A stretch of DNA of 23,221 nucleotides from JBQLZQ01 sp052168355. GTDB taxonomy: Bacteria; Pseudomonadota; Alphaproteobacteria; DSM-16000; Inquilinaceae. Position numbers and translations under genes: made by a program. Under the pieces are notes generated by a model. It did no database searches, had not been told where the DNA came from, and worked only from the letters and a program-made list of their open reading frames with translations. This document shows positions 6,655-13,873 of the stretch, piece by piece. The DNA is taken from assembly GCA_052168355.1 (NCBI GenBank), contig JBQLZQ010000050.1, positions 1 to 23,221 on the forward strand, written 5' to 3'. Position 1 is the first letter of the stretch, and each line of letters starts with the position of its first letter.

Positions 6655-8403
6655 TCACGATCCGCGGTCCTCGCCGCGACCCCAGGCCGTCAGAAAGTCC
6701 AGATCGCAGCCCCGGTCGGCCTGCAACACCCGGTCCACATGCAATCTGGCATAGCCGCGCGGCGGCAGGACAGGGGGTGACAGTTCCGCCCGGCGCGCCG
6801 CCAACACGTCCTCCGAAACCAGCAGGTCCAGCCGCCGCTCCGCCACGCTGACCAGGATCCGGTCGCCCGAGCGCACCAACGCCAGGGGCCCGCCGGCCGC
6901 CGCCTCGGGCGTCACATGCAGGATGATGGTGCCGAAGGCCGTGCCGCTCATCCGGGCATCGGACAGGCGGACCATGTCCTTGACCCCGGCGCGGGCCAGT
7001 TTCGCCGGGATCGGCAGATAGCCGGCTTCGGGCATGGCGGCGGGGCTGCGCGGCCCGGCGTTGCGCAGCACCAGAATGTCGTCGGCCGCGACGTCCAGGT
7101 CCGGGTCGTCGATGCGCGCCGCCAGATCGTCCAGCCCGTCGAACACCACGGCCCGGCCGGTGTGCTCGAACAGCGCCGGGTCGGCCGCCGACCGTTTCAG
7201 GATGGCGCCGTCGGGTGCCAGGCTGCCGAACAGGGCGACCAGCCCGCCGACCGGCTGGTAGGGGGCGTCGGCGCCGCGCACCACGCCGCCGGCCGGGGCC
7301 GGTTTGGCGGCGTCCAGCCGCTCCGCCACGGTCGCCCCGGTCACCGACCGGCAGTCGGGGTGCAGCAGCCCCGACAGCGATGCCAGGACCGCGTCCATGC
7401 CGCCGGCGGCGTGGAAATCCTCCATGTAATGGGCGCCGGACGGTTTGAGGTCGACCAGCAGCGGGGTGGTGTCGCTCAGCGCGTTCAGCCGGTCGAGCGA
7501 TACGGCGATGCCGAGGCGCCCGGCGATGGCCGTCAGGTGCACGATGGCGTTGGTCGATCCGCCGATGGCCAGCAGGACGCGCAGCGCGTTGTCCACCGAG
7601 TCCGCCGTGATCAGGTCGGAAGGCGTGGTGCCCGCCGTCATCAGCGCCATGGCCTGGGCGCCGGTGGCCTCGGCCAGGCGCAGCCGGTCGGAATCGACGG
7701 CCGGAACGGTGGCCGCGCCCGGCAGGCACAGGCCCAGCGCGTCGACGATGCAGGCCATGGTGCTGGCCGTGCCCATGACCGGACAGGTGCCGGCGGTGGT
7801 GGCCAGCCGCCCCTCGACCGCCGTGATCTCCGCGTCGTCGATGGCGCCGGCGCGGTACCGGGCCCAGAACCGGCGGCAGTCGGTGCAGGCGCCCAGCCGC
7901 TCGCCGTCGTGGCGTCCGGTCAGCATCGGTCCCACCGGCAGCACGATGGCCGGCCGTCCGGCCGACGCCGCGCCCATGACCAGGGCCGGCAGGGTCTTGT
8001 CGCACCCGCCGACCAGAACCACCGCGTCCATGGGCTGGGCGCGGATCATCTCCTCCACATCCATGCTCATAAGATTGCGAAACAACATGCTGGTTGGGCT
8101 CAAAAAAACCTCGCCCAGGGAGATCACCGGAAAGTCCAGCGGCAGCCCCCCGGCGGCCAGGACCCCACGCTTGACGGCGTCGACCAGCTCCGGCACCAGC
8201 CGGTGGCAATTGTTGAAGCCGCTGGCGGTGTTGACGATGCCGACGACGGGCCGGGCCAGCATGTCGGGGCCGTATCCCATCGACCGGGCGAAGGCCCGGC
8301 GCAGATAGGCCGAAAAGGCCGGGTCGCCGTAATTGGTCAGCCCCCGCGCCAGCCCCGTCCCGGTGTGTGTCCCCGTCTTGGTGTCTGTCTTGGAATCGGC
8401 CAT
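6655..8403 (-). CDS. IlvD/Edd family dehydratase, probably sugar-acid type
   Basis: A 582-residue enzyme of the iron-sulphur dehydratase family, which removes water from 2,3-dihydroxy acids. Three cysteines expected to hold the [2Fe-2S] cluster are present: Cys66 (NNCH), Cys134 (GGCDKT) and Cys207 (GTCPVMGTASTM). The RMSGTAFG segment carries the conserved serine that acts as base in characterised pentonate dehydratases. The motifs NTASGFNNCH and GTCPVMGTASTM resemble L-arabinonate/D-xylonate dehydratases more than the amino-acid pathway enzyme IlvD, and no other branched-chain amino acid gene is nearby. The substrate is therefore inferred to be a sugar acid, but dihydroxy-acid dehydratase activity is not excluded. 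ATG 8403 gives the family N-terminus after a short Thr/Asp-rich leader. It lies 7 bases after the stop of a glycosyltransferase gene and is probably co-transcribed with it. Confidence 0.9.
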   Translation of the reverse strand: MADSKTDTKTGTHTGTGLARGLTNYGDPAFSAYLRRAFARSMGYGPDMLARPVVGIVNTASGFNNCHRLVPELVDAVKRGVLAAGGLPLDFPVISLGEVFLSPTSMLFRNLMSMDVEEMIRAQPMDAVVLVGGCDKTLPALVMGAASAGRPAIVLPVGPMLTGRHDGERLGACTDCRRFWARYRAGAIDDAEITAVEGRLATTAGTCPVMGTASTMACIVDALGLCLPGAATVPAVDSDRLRLAEATGAQAMALMTAGTTPSDLITADSVDNALRVLLAIGGSTNAIVHLTAIAGRLGIAVSLDRLNALSDTTPLLVDLKPSGAHYMEDFHAAGGMDAVLASLSGLLHPDCRSVTGATVAERLDAAKPAPAGGVVRGADAPYQPVGGLVALFGSLAPDGAILKRSAADPALFEHTGRAVVFDGLDDLAARIDDPDLDVAADDILVLRNAGPRSPAAMPEAGYLPIPAKLARAGVKDMVRLSDARMSGTAFGTIILHVTPEAAAGGPLALVRSGDRILVSVAERRLDLLVSEDVLAARRAELSPPVLPPRGYARLHVDRVLQADRGCDLDFLTAWGRGEDRGS

Positions 8404-8410
8404 GGGCGCG

Positions 8411-9574
8411 TCACCGTGTCTTGAGGCAATTGGCGTACAGCGCCACGACGGCATTGGCGACATGGGCTTCGGTGAAGCCCGACTCGACACGGCGCCGCGC
8501 CGCGAGTCCCATAGCATGGCGGCGTTCGGGCGCGGACACCAGCGTCTCCAGCGCGTCGGCCAGGGCGTCGGGCCGCCCCGGCGGCACCAGCAGTCCCTCG
8601 ATGCCGTGGCGGACAAAGGCGCGGCATCCCGGCACGTCGGCGGCGACGATGGGCCTGCCGCAGGCCGCCGCCTCCAGCAGCGCCTTTGGCAGCCCTTCGC
8701 CGCCGCGCGACGGCACCAGCGCGATGTCCGCCCGGCGCCAGATGTCGACCAGGTCCGACCGGGGGCCCAGCCACCGCACTCCGGGTGCCTTGGCCCAGCC
8801 GATCAGGGTTTCGGCCGCCAGCCCGGCCGGGTTATCGGGGTCGGGAGCGCCGACCAACAGCAGGTCCAAGGCCACGCCCCGCCGCTGCAGGATGGCCTGC
8901 GCCTCGACCGCCGTGTCGACTCCCTTCGACCACACCATGCGGCCGACCAGGGCGGCGGTGACGCGCGGCCCCTCGGGGGCCGGCAGGTTGGGGAAGCTGT
9001 CGGTATCCACGCCGGCTCCGCCGACGATGGTGACCGACGGATCGTCCGGTCCCAGCCCCAGCCCGAACGGTCCGTCGCCATCGTCCGGGTTTTCCAGCAG
9101 CACCCGCGCCCCGGGCTGGCGCACCAGCCAATGGAGCAGCCGCGAGACCGCCCAGCGGGCGGCGCGGGCCCGGGTCGTCCGGGCAACGGAGAGATATCCA
9201 GCGCCAGTGATGGCATAGACCACGCGCCGGACATCGGTGACGTGGACCGCCAGGCCGCCGGCGATGATCGGCCGCAGCGCGATCAGGTGCACAAGGTCGG
9301 GGCGCAGGCGGCGGAACAGCTTGGCCAATACCCGGACCTGCCGGCCGGCATGCAGGGGGCTCAGGCTGCCACGGTCGCCGGGCAGATCGACCAGGGCAAA
9401 CCCCTCCGCCGCGATCCGCGGCCCGTGGTCGCGCACGCGGGCGGCGACGGTGACATCGAACCCGGCGTCGCGCGCCGCCCGCGCCATCGGCAGGAAATGC
9501 GAGCAGAAGAACCAGTCCTCCGTCGCGACGTAAAGCAGTTTTGGTCTTGGCGGCGGAACGGCGATCTGGGTCAT
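8411..9574 (-). CDS. GT4-family glycosyltransferase
   Basis: A 387-residue GT-B glycosyltransferase. The N-terminal acceptor half begins with a beta strand (KLLYVATEDWFF) and contains the HLIALRPIIAG segment. The C-terminal donor half has GGAGVDTDSFP, then VGRMVWSKGVD (start of the donor domain). The E-x7-E signature follows in GGEGLPKALLEAAACG, and VPPGRPDALADAL closes the domain. The pattern resembles transferases of capsule and lipopolysaccharide assembly (CapM/PglA-like). It has no signal peptide and should act at the cytoplasmic face of the inner membrane. ATG 9574 places the first strand near residue 12 as is normal; an upstream in-frame start would add 34 unlikely residues. It is the first gene of a probable two-gene unit with the downstream dehydratase, an odd partner unless the latter makes or removes a sugar acid used in the glycan. 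Confidence 0.88.
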   Translation of the reverse strand: MTQIAVPPPRPKLLYVATEDWFFCSHFLPMARAARDAGFDVTVAARVRDHGPRIAAEGFALVDLPGDRGSLSPLHAGRQVRVLAKLFRRLRPDLVHLIALRPIIAGGLAVHVTDVRRVVYAITGAGYLSVARTTRARAARWAVSRLLHWLVRQPGARVLLENPDDGDGPFGLGLGPDDPSVTIVGGAGVDTDSFPNLPAPEGPRVTAALVGRMVWSKGVDTAVEAQAILQRRGVALDLLLVGAPDPDNPAGLAAETLIGWAKAPGVRWLGPRSDLVDIWRRADIALVPSRGGEGLPKALLEAAACGRPIVAADVPGCRAFVRHGIEGLLVPPGRPDALADALETLVSAPERRHAMGLAARRRVESGFTEAHVANAVVALYANCLKTR

Positions 9575-9675
9575 GGGGCCGGCGGTAGCCGATCGCCGGC
9601 GGAAATTCAATGCCAATCGCCGGTCGACGGTGCCAGGATGGGGCCCGTCCTTCGACCGTCCGGAATCGACCGACA

Positions 9676-10098
9676 ATGCTGGAGATAACGCCGAACCTGA
9701 CCATCGGCGAGGATGAGATCGCGCTCAGCTTCGTGCGCGCGTCCGGGCCCGGGGGGCAGAACGTCAACAAGGTGGCGACCGCGGTTCAGCTCCGCTTCGA
9801 TGTGCGCGGGTCGCCAAGCCTCTCCGGGCCGGTCAAGCAGCGACTCGAGCGCCTCTGCGGCCGGCGTCTGACCGCCGACGGGGTGCTGGTGCTCGATGCG
9901 CGCCGTTTTCGCTCGCAGGACCGCAATCGCCAGGACGCGCTGGACCGGTTGGCCGATTTGATCCGGCAGGCCCTCGTGACGCCCCGGCCACGCCGCAAGA
10001 CCCGTCCCACCTTGGCCTCGAAGGAACGTCGCCTGACGGCCAAGGGCCATCGCGGCCGGATCAAGCAGGGACGGGGCAGGATCGATACGGACGGGTGA
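9676..10098 (+). CDS. arfB: Alternative ribosome-rescue factor, codon-independent peptidyl-tRNA hydrolase
   Basis: A 140-residue protein matching ArfB (YaeJ). This factor enters stalled ribosomes lacking a stop codon and releases the peptide by hydrolysing peptidyl-tRNA. The catalytic GGQ (residues 26-28) sits in SGPGGQNVNKV, the RF-1 domain signature. The C-terminus is strongly basic with SKERRL...KGHRGRIK, the tail that in this family inserts into the empty mRNA channel. There is no codon-recognition domain, which separates it from RF1/RF2. ATG 9676 gives the standard length; an in-frame ATG at 9610 would add 22 residues not expected in the family. It is divergent from the glycosyltransferase gene and followed by a long leader of phoH, so it may be monocistronic. 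Confidence 0.93.
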   Translation: MLEITPNLTIGEDEIALSFVRASGPGGQNVNKVATAVQLRFDVRGSPSLSGPVKQRLERLCGRRLTADGVLVLDARRFRSQDRNRQDALDRLADLIRQALVTPRPRRKTRPTLASKERRLTAKGHRGRIKQGRGRIDTDG

Positions 10099-10120
10099 TT
10101 TCCATTGAATAGCCCACATC

Positions 10121-10150
10121 TTGTGTGAACCTTTTTCTGGTACTCATAAA
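10121..10150 (+). promoter_or_regulatory. Candidate sigma-70 promoter of the phoH-like gene
   Basis: TTGTGT (10121-10126) and CATAAA (10145-10150) are separated by 18 bases in an A/T-rich patch just after the arfB stop. Each box has about four of six consensus matches. Transcription from near 10158 would give a leader of about 280 bases. Confidence 0.35.
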
Positions 10151-10352
10151 TACGGGGACATTGGCCACCAAGAAGGATACTCTGTCGGTGTTCGGTGCTA
10201 ACCCGCGATGGAGCCGGCGCAAGCAATGCCAGATCGCCCAGGATCGGGCCGTTCCTCTGATACCGTCTTCATCCGCTCGGGCGGTTCGGCGCCGTCGACC
10301 CTCCGTGTGGGCGCGGCCGCCGACGTGACCGCCCTCGATCTGATCCAGACAG

Positions 10353-10388
10353 ACGCCTCCCGCGCTCCGCGTGGGAGGCGTTCTTCGT
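10353..10388 (+). terminator. Terminator-like hairpin in the phoH leader
   Basis: ACGCCTCCC (10353-10361) pairs perfectly with GGGAGGCGT (10373-10381), and inner GCG/CGC can extend the stem. It is followed by TTCTTCGTTT, a broken T-run. It lies about 58 bases before the phoH start codon, so it would act as an attenuator or as the end of a separate small RNA. Confidence 0.5.
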
Positions 10389-10399
10389 TTCCAGCCCCC

Positions 10400-10421
10400 G
10401 CGACGCCAAGACCGGCGTCGC
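10400..10421 (+). promoter_or_regulatory. Hairpin next to the phoH ribosome binding site
   Basis: GCGACGCC (10400-10407) pairs with GGCGTCGC (10414-10421) around a 6-base loop, giving eight perfect pairs. The stem ends 7 bases before the GGAG ribosome site (10429-10432), so it could shape translation initiation or be an alternative structure to the upstream hairpin. Confidence 0.4.
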
Positions 10422-10438
10422 CCTAGACGGAGTACGAC

Positions 10439-11170
10439 ATGGCCAAGCGTCAATCCCGCCACCACGTCGCCAACGACGCCACGGTCCGGCCGCTGTTCGC
10501 CGAGCCGTCGGAGTGGTCCCCGGTGGCCGAACCGCCACGCGACAAGCGCTACGTTCGACATGTCCGCCCGATGAGCGACATGCAAAAGGCGCTGCTAGAG
10601 GCCATGGACCGGACGAACGTGGTGGTGGCGGCGGGGCCGGCGGGGACCGGCAAAACCTACCTGGCCATCGCCAAGGCCGTGGAAGCCCTGGACGAAGGCC
10701 GCGTCGGTCGGGTGGTTCTGTCGCGCCCGGCGGTCGAGGCGGGGGAGAATCTGGGATTTCTCCCGGGAGCCCTGGAAGACAAGCTCGCGCCGTATCTGCG
10801 GCCTCTTTACGATGCCTTGAACGAGCGGCTTGGGGCCAAGCGTCTGCGCGCCTATCTGGCCGACGGCAGCATCGAGATCGCCCCCGTTGCCTATATGCGC
10901 GGCCGCACTCTCAACAATGCCTTTATCGTCATCGACGAAGCGCAGAACTGCACCTACGGGCAGATCAAGATGCTGCTGACGCGGCTGGGCTGGCATTCGA
11001 CCATGGTTCTGACCGGCGATCCCGACCAAAGCGACCTCTTGCCCGGCATCTCGGGGCTCGCCGACATCGCCACGCGGCTGGAGCGGGTCGAGGGTGTGGC
11101 GGTGATCCGTCTGGGCGATGGGGATATTGTCCGCCATCCCCTGGTCGCCGACATGTTGACGGTGCTGTAG
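10439..11170 (+). CDS. PhoH-family ATPase
   Basis: A 243-residue P-loop protein. Walker A is GPAGTGKT (66-73), Walker B is FIVIDEAQ (162-169), and the family-specific segment SRPAVEAGENLGFLPG (95-110) and a sensor-type strand ending in LTGDPDQSDL are present. These are the core of PhoH/YbeZ, linked in bacteria to RNA metabolism and ribosome maturation. The protein is shorter than the YbeZ type (about 340-360 residues) and lacks its N-terminal RNA-binding-like region. No ybeY neighbour is present, so it is a second, short PhoH-like protein rather than the ybeZ orthologue. A GGAG site (10429-10432) lies 6 bases before ATG 10439. The gene next to it is ribosome-rescue arfB, which fits a translation/RNA stress theme, though this is inference. 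Confidence 0.9.
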   Translation: MAKRQSRHHVANDATVRPLFAEPSEWSPVAEPPRDKRYVRHVRPMSDMQKALLEAMDRTNVVVAAGPAGTGKTYLAIAKAVEALDEGRVGRVVLSRPAVEAGENLGFLPGALEDKLAPYLRPLYDALNERLGAKRLRAYLADGSIEIAPVAYMRGRTLNNAFIVIDEAQNCTYGQIKMLLTRLGWHSTMVLTGDPDQSDLLPGISGLADIATRLERVEGVAVIRLGDGDIVRHPLVADMLTVL

Positions 11171-11208
11171 CCGGGCCCGGTCTTAGAGCCCGCCTTGAAA
11201 CAGGACGC

Positions 11209-11544
11209 TTAGTCCGGGCCGCGCAGCCGATCCGCCACGGCGTCGGCGATGGATCGGCGGATCGGCTCGGGCTGGGCCGCCACGGCTCCCGCCAGCAGCC
11301 GCAGATGGGCGCGTAGCCCGTAAACCTGGTCCAGCAAATCCAGAACCACCGGCAGCGTGTCCTCGTCGATCGACAGATCGTCGCGCAATTCGTGGATCAG
11401 ACGCACGCGGGCGACGTCGATTTCACTGAAGCGGAGTTGGCCGCCCTCGCGCAACGGCTTGACCCAGTTGCAGGACACCCAGCGCTCGACCTCCACTTCC
11501 GTCAACCCGCCGACGATCTTGCACACCTCGCTCACGTCGGTCAT
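11209..11544 (-). CDS. cbpM: Chaperone modulator CbpM-like, MerR-type helix protein
   Basis: A 111-residue protein with an N-terminal helical domain. Segment EVERWVSCNWVKPLREGGQLRF-like (about 18-40; aromatic W22, W27) matches the CbpM/MerR-like winged-helix start, followed by ARVRLIHELRDDLSIDEDTL. A C-terminal helix follows. In Escherichia coli, CbpM binds the J-domain of CbpA and inhibits it. Its start overlaps the stop of cbpA by 4 bases (ATGA at 11541-11544), so the two are translationally coupled, exactly the arrangement expected for CbpA and its modulator. No frame problem is visible. Confidence 0.85.
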   Translation of the reverse strand: MTDVSEVCKIVGGLTEVEVERWVSCNWVKPLREGGQLRFSEIDVARVRLIHELRDDLSIDEDTLPVVLDLLDQVYGLRAHLRLLAGAVAAQPEPIRRSIADAVADRLRGPD

Positions 11545-12470
11545 CGCGCACGCCCCCAGCCGGCGCGCGGGTCATAGGGGTGGCTGGCACTCCATTTTTC
11601 CAGAAACTCGGTCAACTCGGCGTCCGGCTGCGGCGGCAGAACCACCCGCAGGCGGACATATTGGTCGCCGCGTTCACCGGTCTTGGCGTTGCGCACGCCC
11701 TTGCCCTTGAGCCGCAGGGTGGTGCCGTGGTTGCTGCCCTTGGGAACCGTCAGGGTGACCGGGCCGACCAGGGTCGGCGCCTCGACCCGGCCGCCCAGCA
11801 CGGCCTCCGACAGGCTGATGGGCATCTCGATATGAATGTCGTCATCGCGGCGCTCGAATACGGCGTCCGGATCGACCCTGACCTCGATATGGGCGTCGCC
11901 GGCCGGTCCGCCGCCATAGCCGGGCATTCCCTGACCCTTGAGCCGTAACGATTGACCGTCGCGCAACCCGGCCGGGATGGTGATCTTCAGCGTGCGGCCG
12001 TCCGGCATGGTCACTGTCTTGACCGCCCCTTCGGCGGCCTCGCGAAGACCGACGCGCAGGCTGTAGGAGACGTCGCCGCCACGGGCCCGCACCGTGTGGG
12101 CGCGCATTCCATCCCGATCGCCGAACCCGCCGAAGATGTCACTGAGAAAATCGTTCAGTTCCTCCGCGCTGGCCGCGCCTTCCTGTGCAGCGTAAGGGTT
12201 GGCATCCCGATCGGCGTAGCCGCGCCAGGAGCGGCGGGACGGGGCCTCGTTGCCGGCCGCGTCGATCTCTCCGCGATCGAACCGTGCCCGCTTCTCGGCG
12301 TCGGACAACAGGGCATAGGCGGCGGATACGGACTTGAACCGGGTTTCGGCTTCCTTATCGCCGGGATGGAGATCGGGGTGATGCTGCTTGGCAAGCTTGT
12401 GGTAGGCGCTGCGAATCTCCTTGTCGGTCGCCGTTCGCGCAACGTTCAAGATCTTATAGGGGTCTTCCAT
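11541..12470 (-). CDS. cbpA: DnaJ-type co-chaperone, CbpA-like
   Basis: A 309-residue class B J-protein that stimulates the ATPase of DnaK and presents substrates. The J-domain (about 1-70) has the essential HPD at 31-33 (QHHPDLHPGD). A glycine/phenylalanine-poor linker (about 72-120) includes FLSDIFGGFGD. Two C-terminal substrate-binding domains follow (about 127-205 and 206-300). They contain the GGDVSYSL start and the VPKGSNHGTTLRLKGKGV segment. No zinc finger is present, which separates it from DnaJ proper and agrees with CbpA. The downstream coupled gene encodes CbpM. E. coli CbpA is a curved-DNA-binding, stationary-phase protein; this role is only assumed here. Confidence 0.92.
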   Translation of the reverse strand: MEDPYKILNVARTATDKEIRSAYHKLAKQHHPDLHPGDKEAETRFKSVSAAYALLSDAEKRARFDRGEIDAAGNEAPSRRSWRGYADRDANPYAAQEGAASAEELNDFLSDIFGGFGDRDGMRAHTVRARGGDVSYSLRVGLREAAEGAVKTVTMPDGRTLKITIPAGLRDGQSLRLKGQGMPGYGGGPAGDAHIEVRVDPDAVFERRDDDIHIEMPISLSEAVLGGRVEAPTLVGPVTLTVPKGSNHGTTLRLKGKGVRNAKTGERGDQYVRLRVVLPPQPDAELTEFLEKWSASHPYDPRAGWGRAR

Positions 12471-12718
12471 CCGAGCAGCCCGCAGGTTGAGTCACCGCAA
12501 TCGGTGAGACTTGGTCGTTGGATTTGGCGCACCGGCCCGCCGATATCCGATCGCCGTCCAGCGTACACCAGGCCGGCGTTGGGGCAATGGCCGAGCAAGG
12601 CACCGATCGAGACGATGAAAACGCGTGCCGCAAAGCGATGCGACCGGCCCCTGGGGTATCGGGGGCCGGTCCGGTTCGATCGACGAGGCGCTGTGTTCCT
12701 CTTGCCGCGGGACTGCCG
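12471..12718. other. Intergenic region between mucR-type gene and cbpA
   Basis: These 248 bases hold the strong hairpin at 12642-12671 and a small inverted repeat CACCG-caat-CGGTG at 12494-12507. No sigma-70 or sigma-32 promoter with both boxes could be seen for cbpA, and no convincing gene lies here. Confidence 0.3.
12642..12671 (-). terminator. Strong hairpin after the MucR gene
   Basis: GACCGGCCCC (12642-12651) and GGGGCCGGTC (12662-12671) are perfect 10-base complements around a 10-base loop. It lies about 48 bases downstream of the mucR-family stop on the minus strand and 172 bases upstream of cbpA. There is no T-run after it on the minus strand, only GCTTTGC. It is a candidate terminator, possibly Rho-assisted, of the MucR transcript. 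Confidence 0.45.
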
Positions 12719-13156
12719 TCAGGCGGCAGCCTTCTTCGAGTTGCGACGATCGCCGTTGCTTTTCTTGCCGGCGCCCTTGCCCTTGCTGCCCAGCCCGATC
12801 TTCTTGGCCAGGGCGGATCGCTGGGCGGCGTAGTTCGGCGCCACCATCGGGTAGGTTGCCGGCAGTCCCCATTTTACGCGGTAGTCGTCCGGGGTCATGC
12901 CGTACGTCGCGCTCAAATGGCGCTTCAGCATCTTCAGCTTCTTACCGTCCTCCAGGCAGACCAGAAAGTCGGGCGTGATCGACTTCTTGATCGGAACCGC
13001 GGGCTGCAACTCCGCCTCCGGCTCAGCCTCTGGCGAGGCAAGCTTGGCCAGCGAGTCGTAAACGGACTTAATGAGCGCCGGCAAGGACTCGGCCGGAACA
13101 TCGTGCTTTGCCACGTAGGCGCCGACAATGTCGGCTGTCAGCTTTGAGAGATCCAT
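12719..13156 (-). CDS. MucR/Ros-family zinc-finger transcriptional regulator
   Basis: A 145-residue member of the MucR/Ros family, DNA-binding regulators nearly confined to Alphaproteobacteria. They bind A/T-rich sites and control exopolysaccharide, motility and cell-cycle genes. The N-terminal helical part (1-40) is the oligomerisation region. The C-terminal finger has VCLEDGKKLKMLKRHL (66-81) and then MTPDDYRVKW, followed by the conserved YPMVAPNYAAQRSALAKKIG. Cys67, Asp70 and His80 are in place, but residue 84, where many members have the fourth ligand His, is Thr. A basic Lys/Gly/Ser tail follows. ATG 13156 gives the usual start; longer upstream starts would run into the promoter region. 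A/T-rich DNA upstream fits autoregulation. Confidence 0.92.
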   Translation of the reverse strand: MDLSKLTADIVGAYVAKHDVPAESLPALIKSVYDSLAKLASPEAEPEAELQPAVPIKKSITPDFLVCLEDGKKLKMLKRHLSATYGMTPDDYRVKWGLPATYPMVAPNYAAQRSALAKKIGLGSKGKGAGKKSNGDRRNSKKAAA

Positions 13157-13204
13157 GACTATGAGTAATCGTCCATATCCAGGGGGTGAAGAACCTTGAC
13201 TGGA

Positions 13205-13233
13205 AATGTGGGTATTGTCGAAATATTTGTCAA
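13205..13233 (-). promoter_or_regulatory. Candidate promoter and A/T-rich operator of the MucR-type gene
   Basis: On the minus strand a perfect TTGACA (13233-13228) is followed 17 bases later by CACATT, a poor -10 box (three of six). The TTGACA is part of an A/T-rich, roughly symmetric element (TTGAC-AAATATTT-CGACAA on the minus strand), the kind of DNA that MucR/Ros proteins bind. Autoregulation is therefore likely by analogy. Confidence 0.4.
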
Positions 13234-13411
13234 CGTACTTGATCCCCTGGATCCGGACCATCGAAAGTGAATTGACCGTGATCACGAAGTTGTTGTTAGG
13301 CTGTTCGTCTGAGATCGCCGAACATGCTGGTCCGCCTTGCCGGATTGCGGCTCATGCGACAATCGGCGACACCGGCCAAACGGGGACGGCCAAACGGGGA
13401 AGGATACACCG

Positions 13412-13873
13412 ATGAACAACAAGGATTTCTGGATGGCCGGCGCGGCCGCCATGGTCACCGTCATTCTAGGATCGGCGGCGGTTGCCCAGTCGCCGGAAGA
13501 ACAGGTCGAACACCGCCAAAGCCAGATGAAAGTCCTGGGGCAGAACATCGGCACGATCGCCAAGTTCGTGCGCGACGGGGAAGGGACGGTGGCCGACGTG
13601 CAGGCGGCGGCCAGCGCCATGCAACCAGTCGCCGCCGACATTCCGGCGTTGTTTCCGGAAGGGACCGGGGTAGGGGTCAGCGACAGCGAAGCCCTGCCGC
13701 TGGTCTGGGAGGACTGGGACGGGTTCCTGGCCAAGGCCGAGACCGCCAACACCCAGGTCGCCGCCATGGCCGCCGCCGCCCAGGGAGGCGACCCCGACGC
13801 GATCAGGGCCCAATTCCCGGCCCTTGGCGGATCCTGTGGAGGATGTCACGAAACCTACCGCGTCGAAAACTAG
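13412..13873 (+). CDS. Cytochrome c' (class II c-type cytochrome)
   Basis: A 153-residue periplasmic protein with a cleavable signal peptide (hydrophobic 9-20, cleavage near AVAQ at 25-26). The body is four-helical in pattern and has the single haem-binding motif CGGCH at 142-146 close to the C-terminus, followed by ETYRVE. That C-terminal CxxCHxxYR position is the hallmark of cytochrome c'/c556. The family binds nitric oxide or carries electrons in the periplasm of purple bacteria and relatives. ATG 13412 is preceded by GGGAAGGA about 7 bases upstream. The following diheme cytochrome gene starts inside its 3' end, so the two are co-expressed and probably act in one electron-transfer chain. 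Confidence 0.93.
   Translation: MNNKDFWMAGAAAMVTVILGSAAVAQSPEEQVEHRQSQMKVLGQNIGTIAKFVRDGEGTVADVQAAASAMQPVAADIPALFPEGTGVGVSDSEALPLVWEDWDGFLAKAETANTQVAAMAAAAQGGDPDAIRAQFPALGGSCGGCHETYRVEN

Larger units (their letters stand above)
10151..10438 (+). other. Long structured leader before phoH; no convincing gene inside
   Basis: The 340 bases between arfB and the phoH-like gene hold no open frame with a ribosome site and recognisable protein. An open frame from ATG 10208 exists but has no Shine-Dalgarno sequence and low-complexity translation. The 3' third holds two strong hairpins (10353-10381 and 10400-10421) close to the ribosome site. It may be an untranslated regulatory leader or contain a small RNA ending at the first hairpin. 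I could not match it to a named riboswitch. Confidence 0.35.

Noticed and set aside
6655..8403. Naming the dehydratase ilvD
   Set aside because: The cysteine-motif surroundings fit pentonate-type dehydratases better, and no branched-chain amino acid genes are near. The broader IlvD/Edd label is safer.
6916..8424. Long plus-strand open frame (about 500 codons) opposite the dehydratase
   Set aside because: Its translation is a low-complexity Arg/Gly/His-rich sequence without any motif, and the opposite strand encodes a complete enzyme. It is a by-product of G/C-rich codon positions.
8333..9688. Plus-strand open frame opposite the GT4 glycosyltransferase
   Set aside because: Same reason: composition like an antisense shadow, no ribosome site, and the opposite strand carries a recognised family.
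10208..10426. Open frame of 72 codons inside the phoH leader
   Set aside because: No ribosome site, low-complexity translation, and it runs through a perfect hairpin. More likely untranslated leader.
10439..11170. Identifying the PhoH protein as YbeZ
   Set aside because: It is too short, and ybeY and miaB-type neighbours are missing, so it is better treated as a separate PhoH-like protein.
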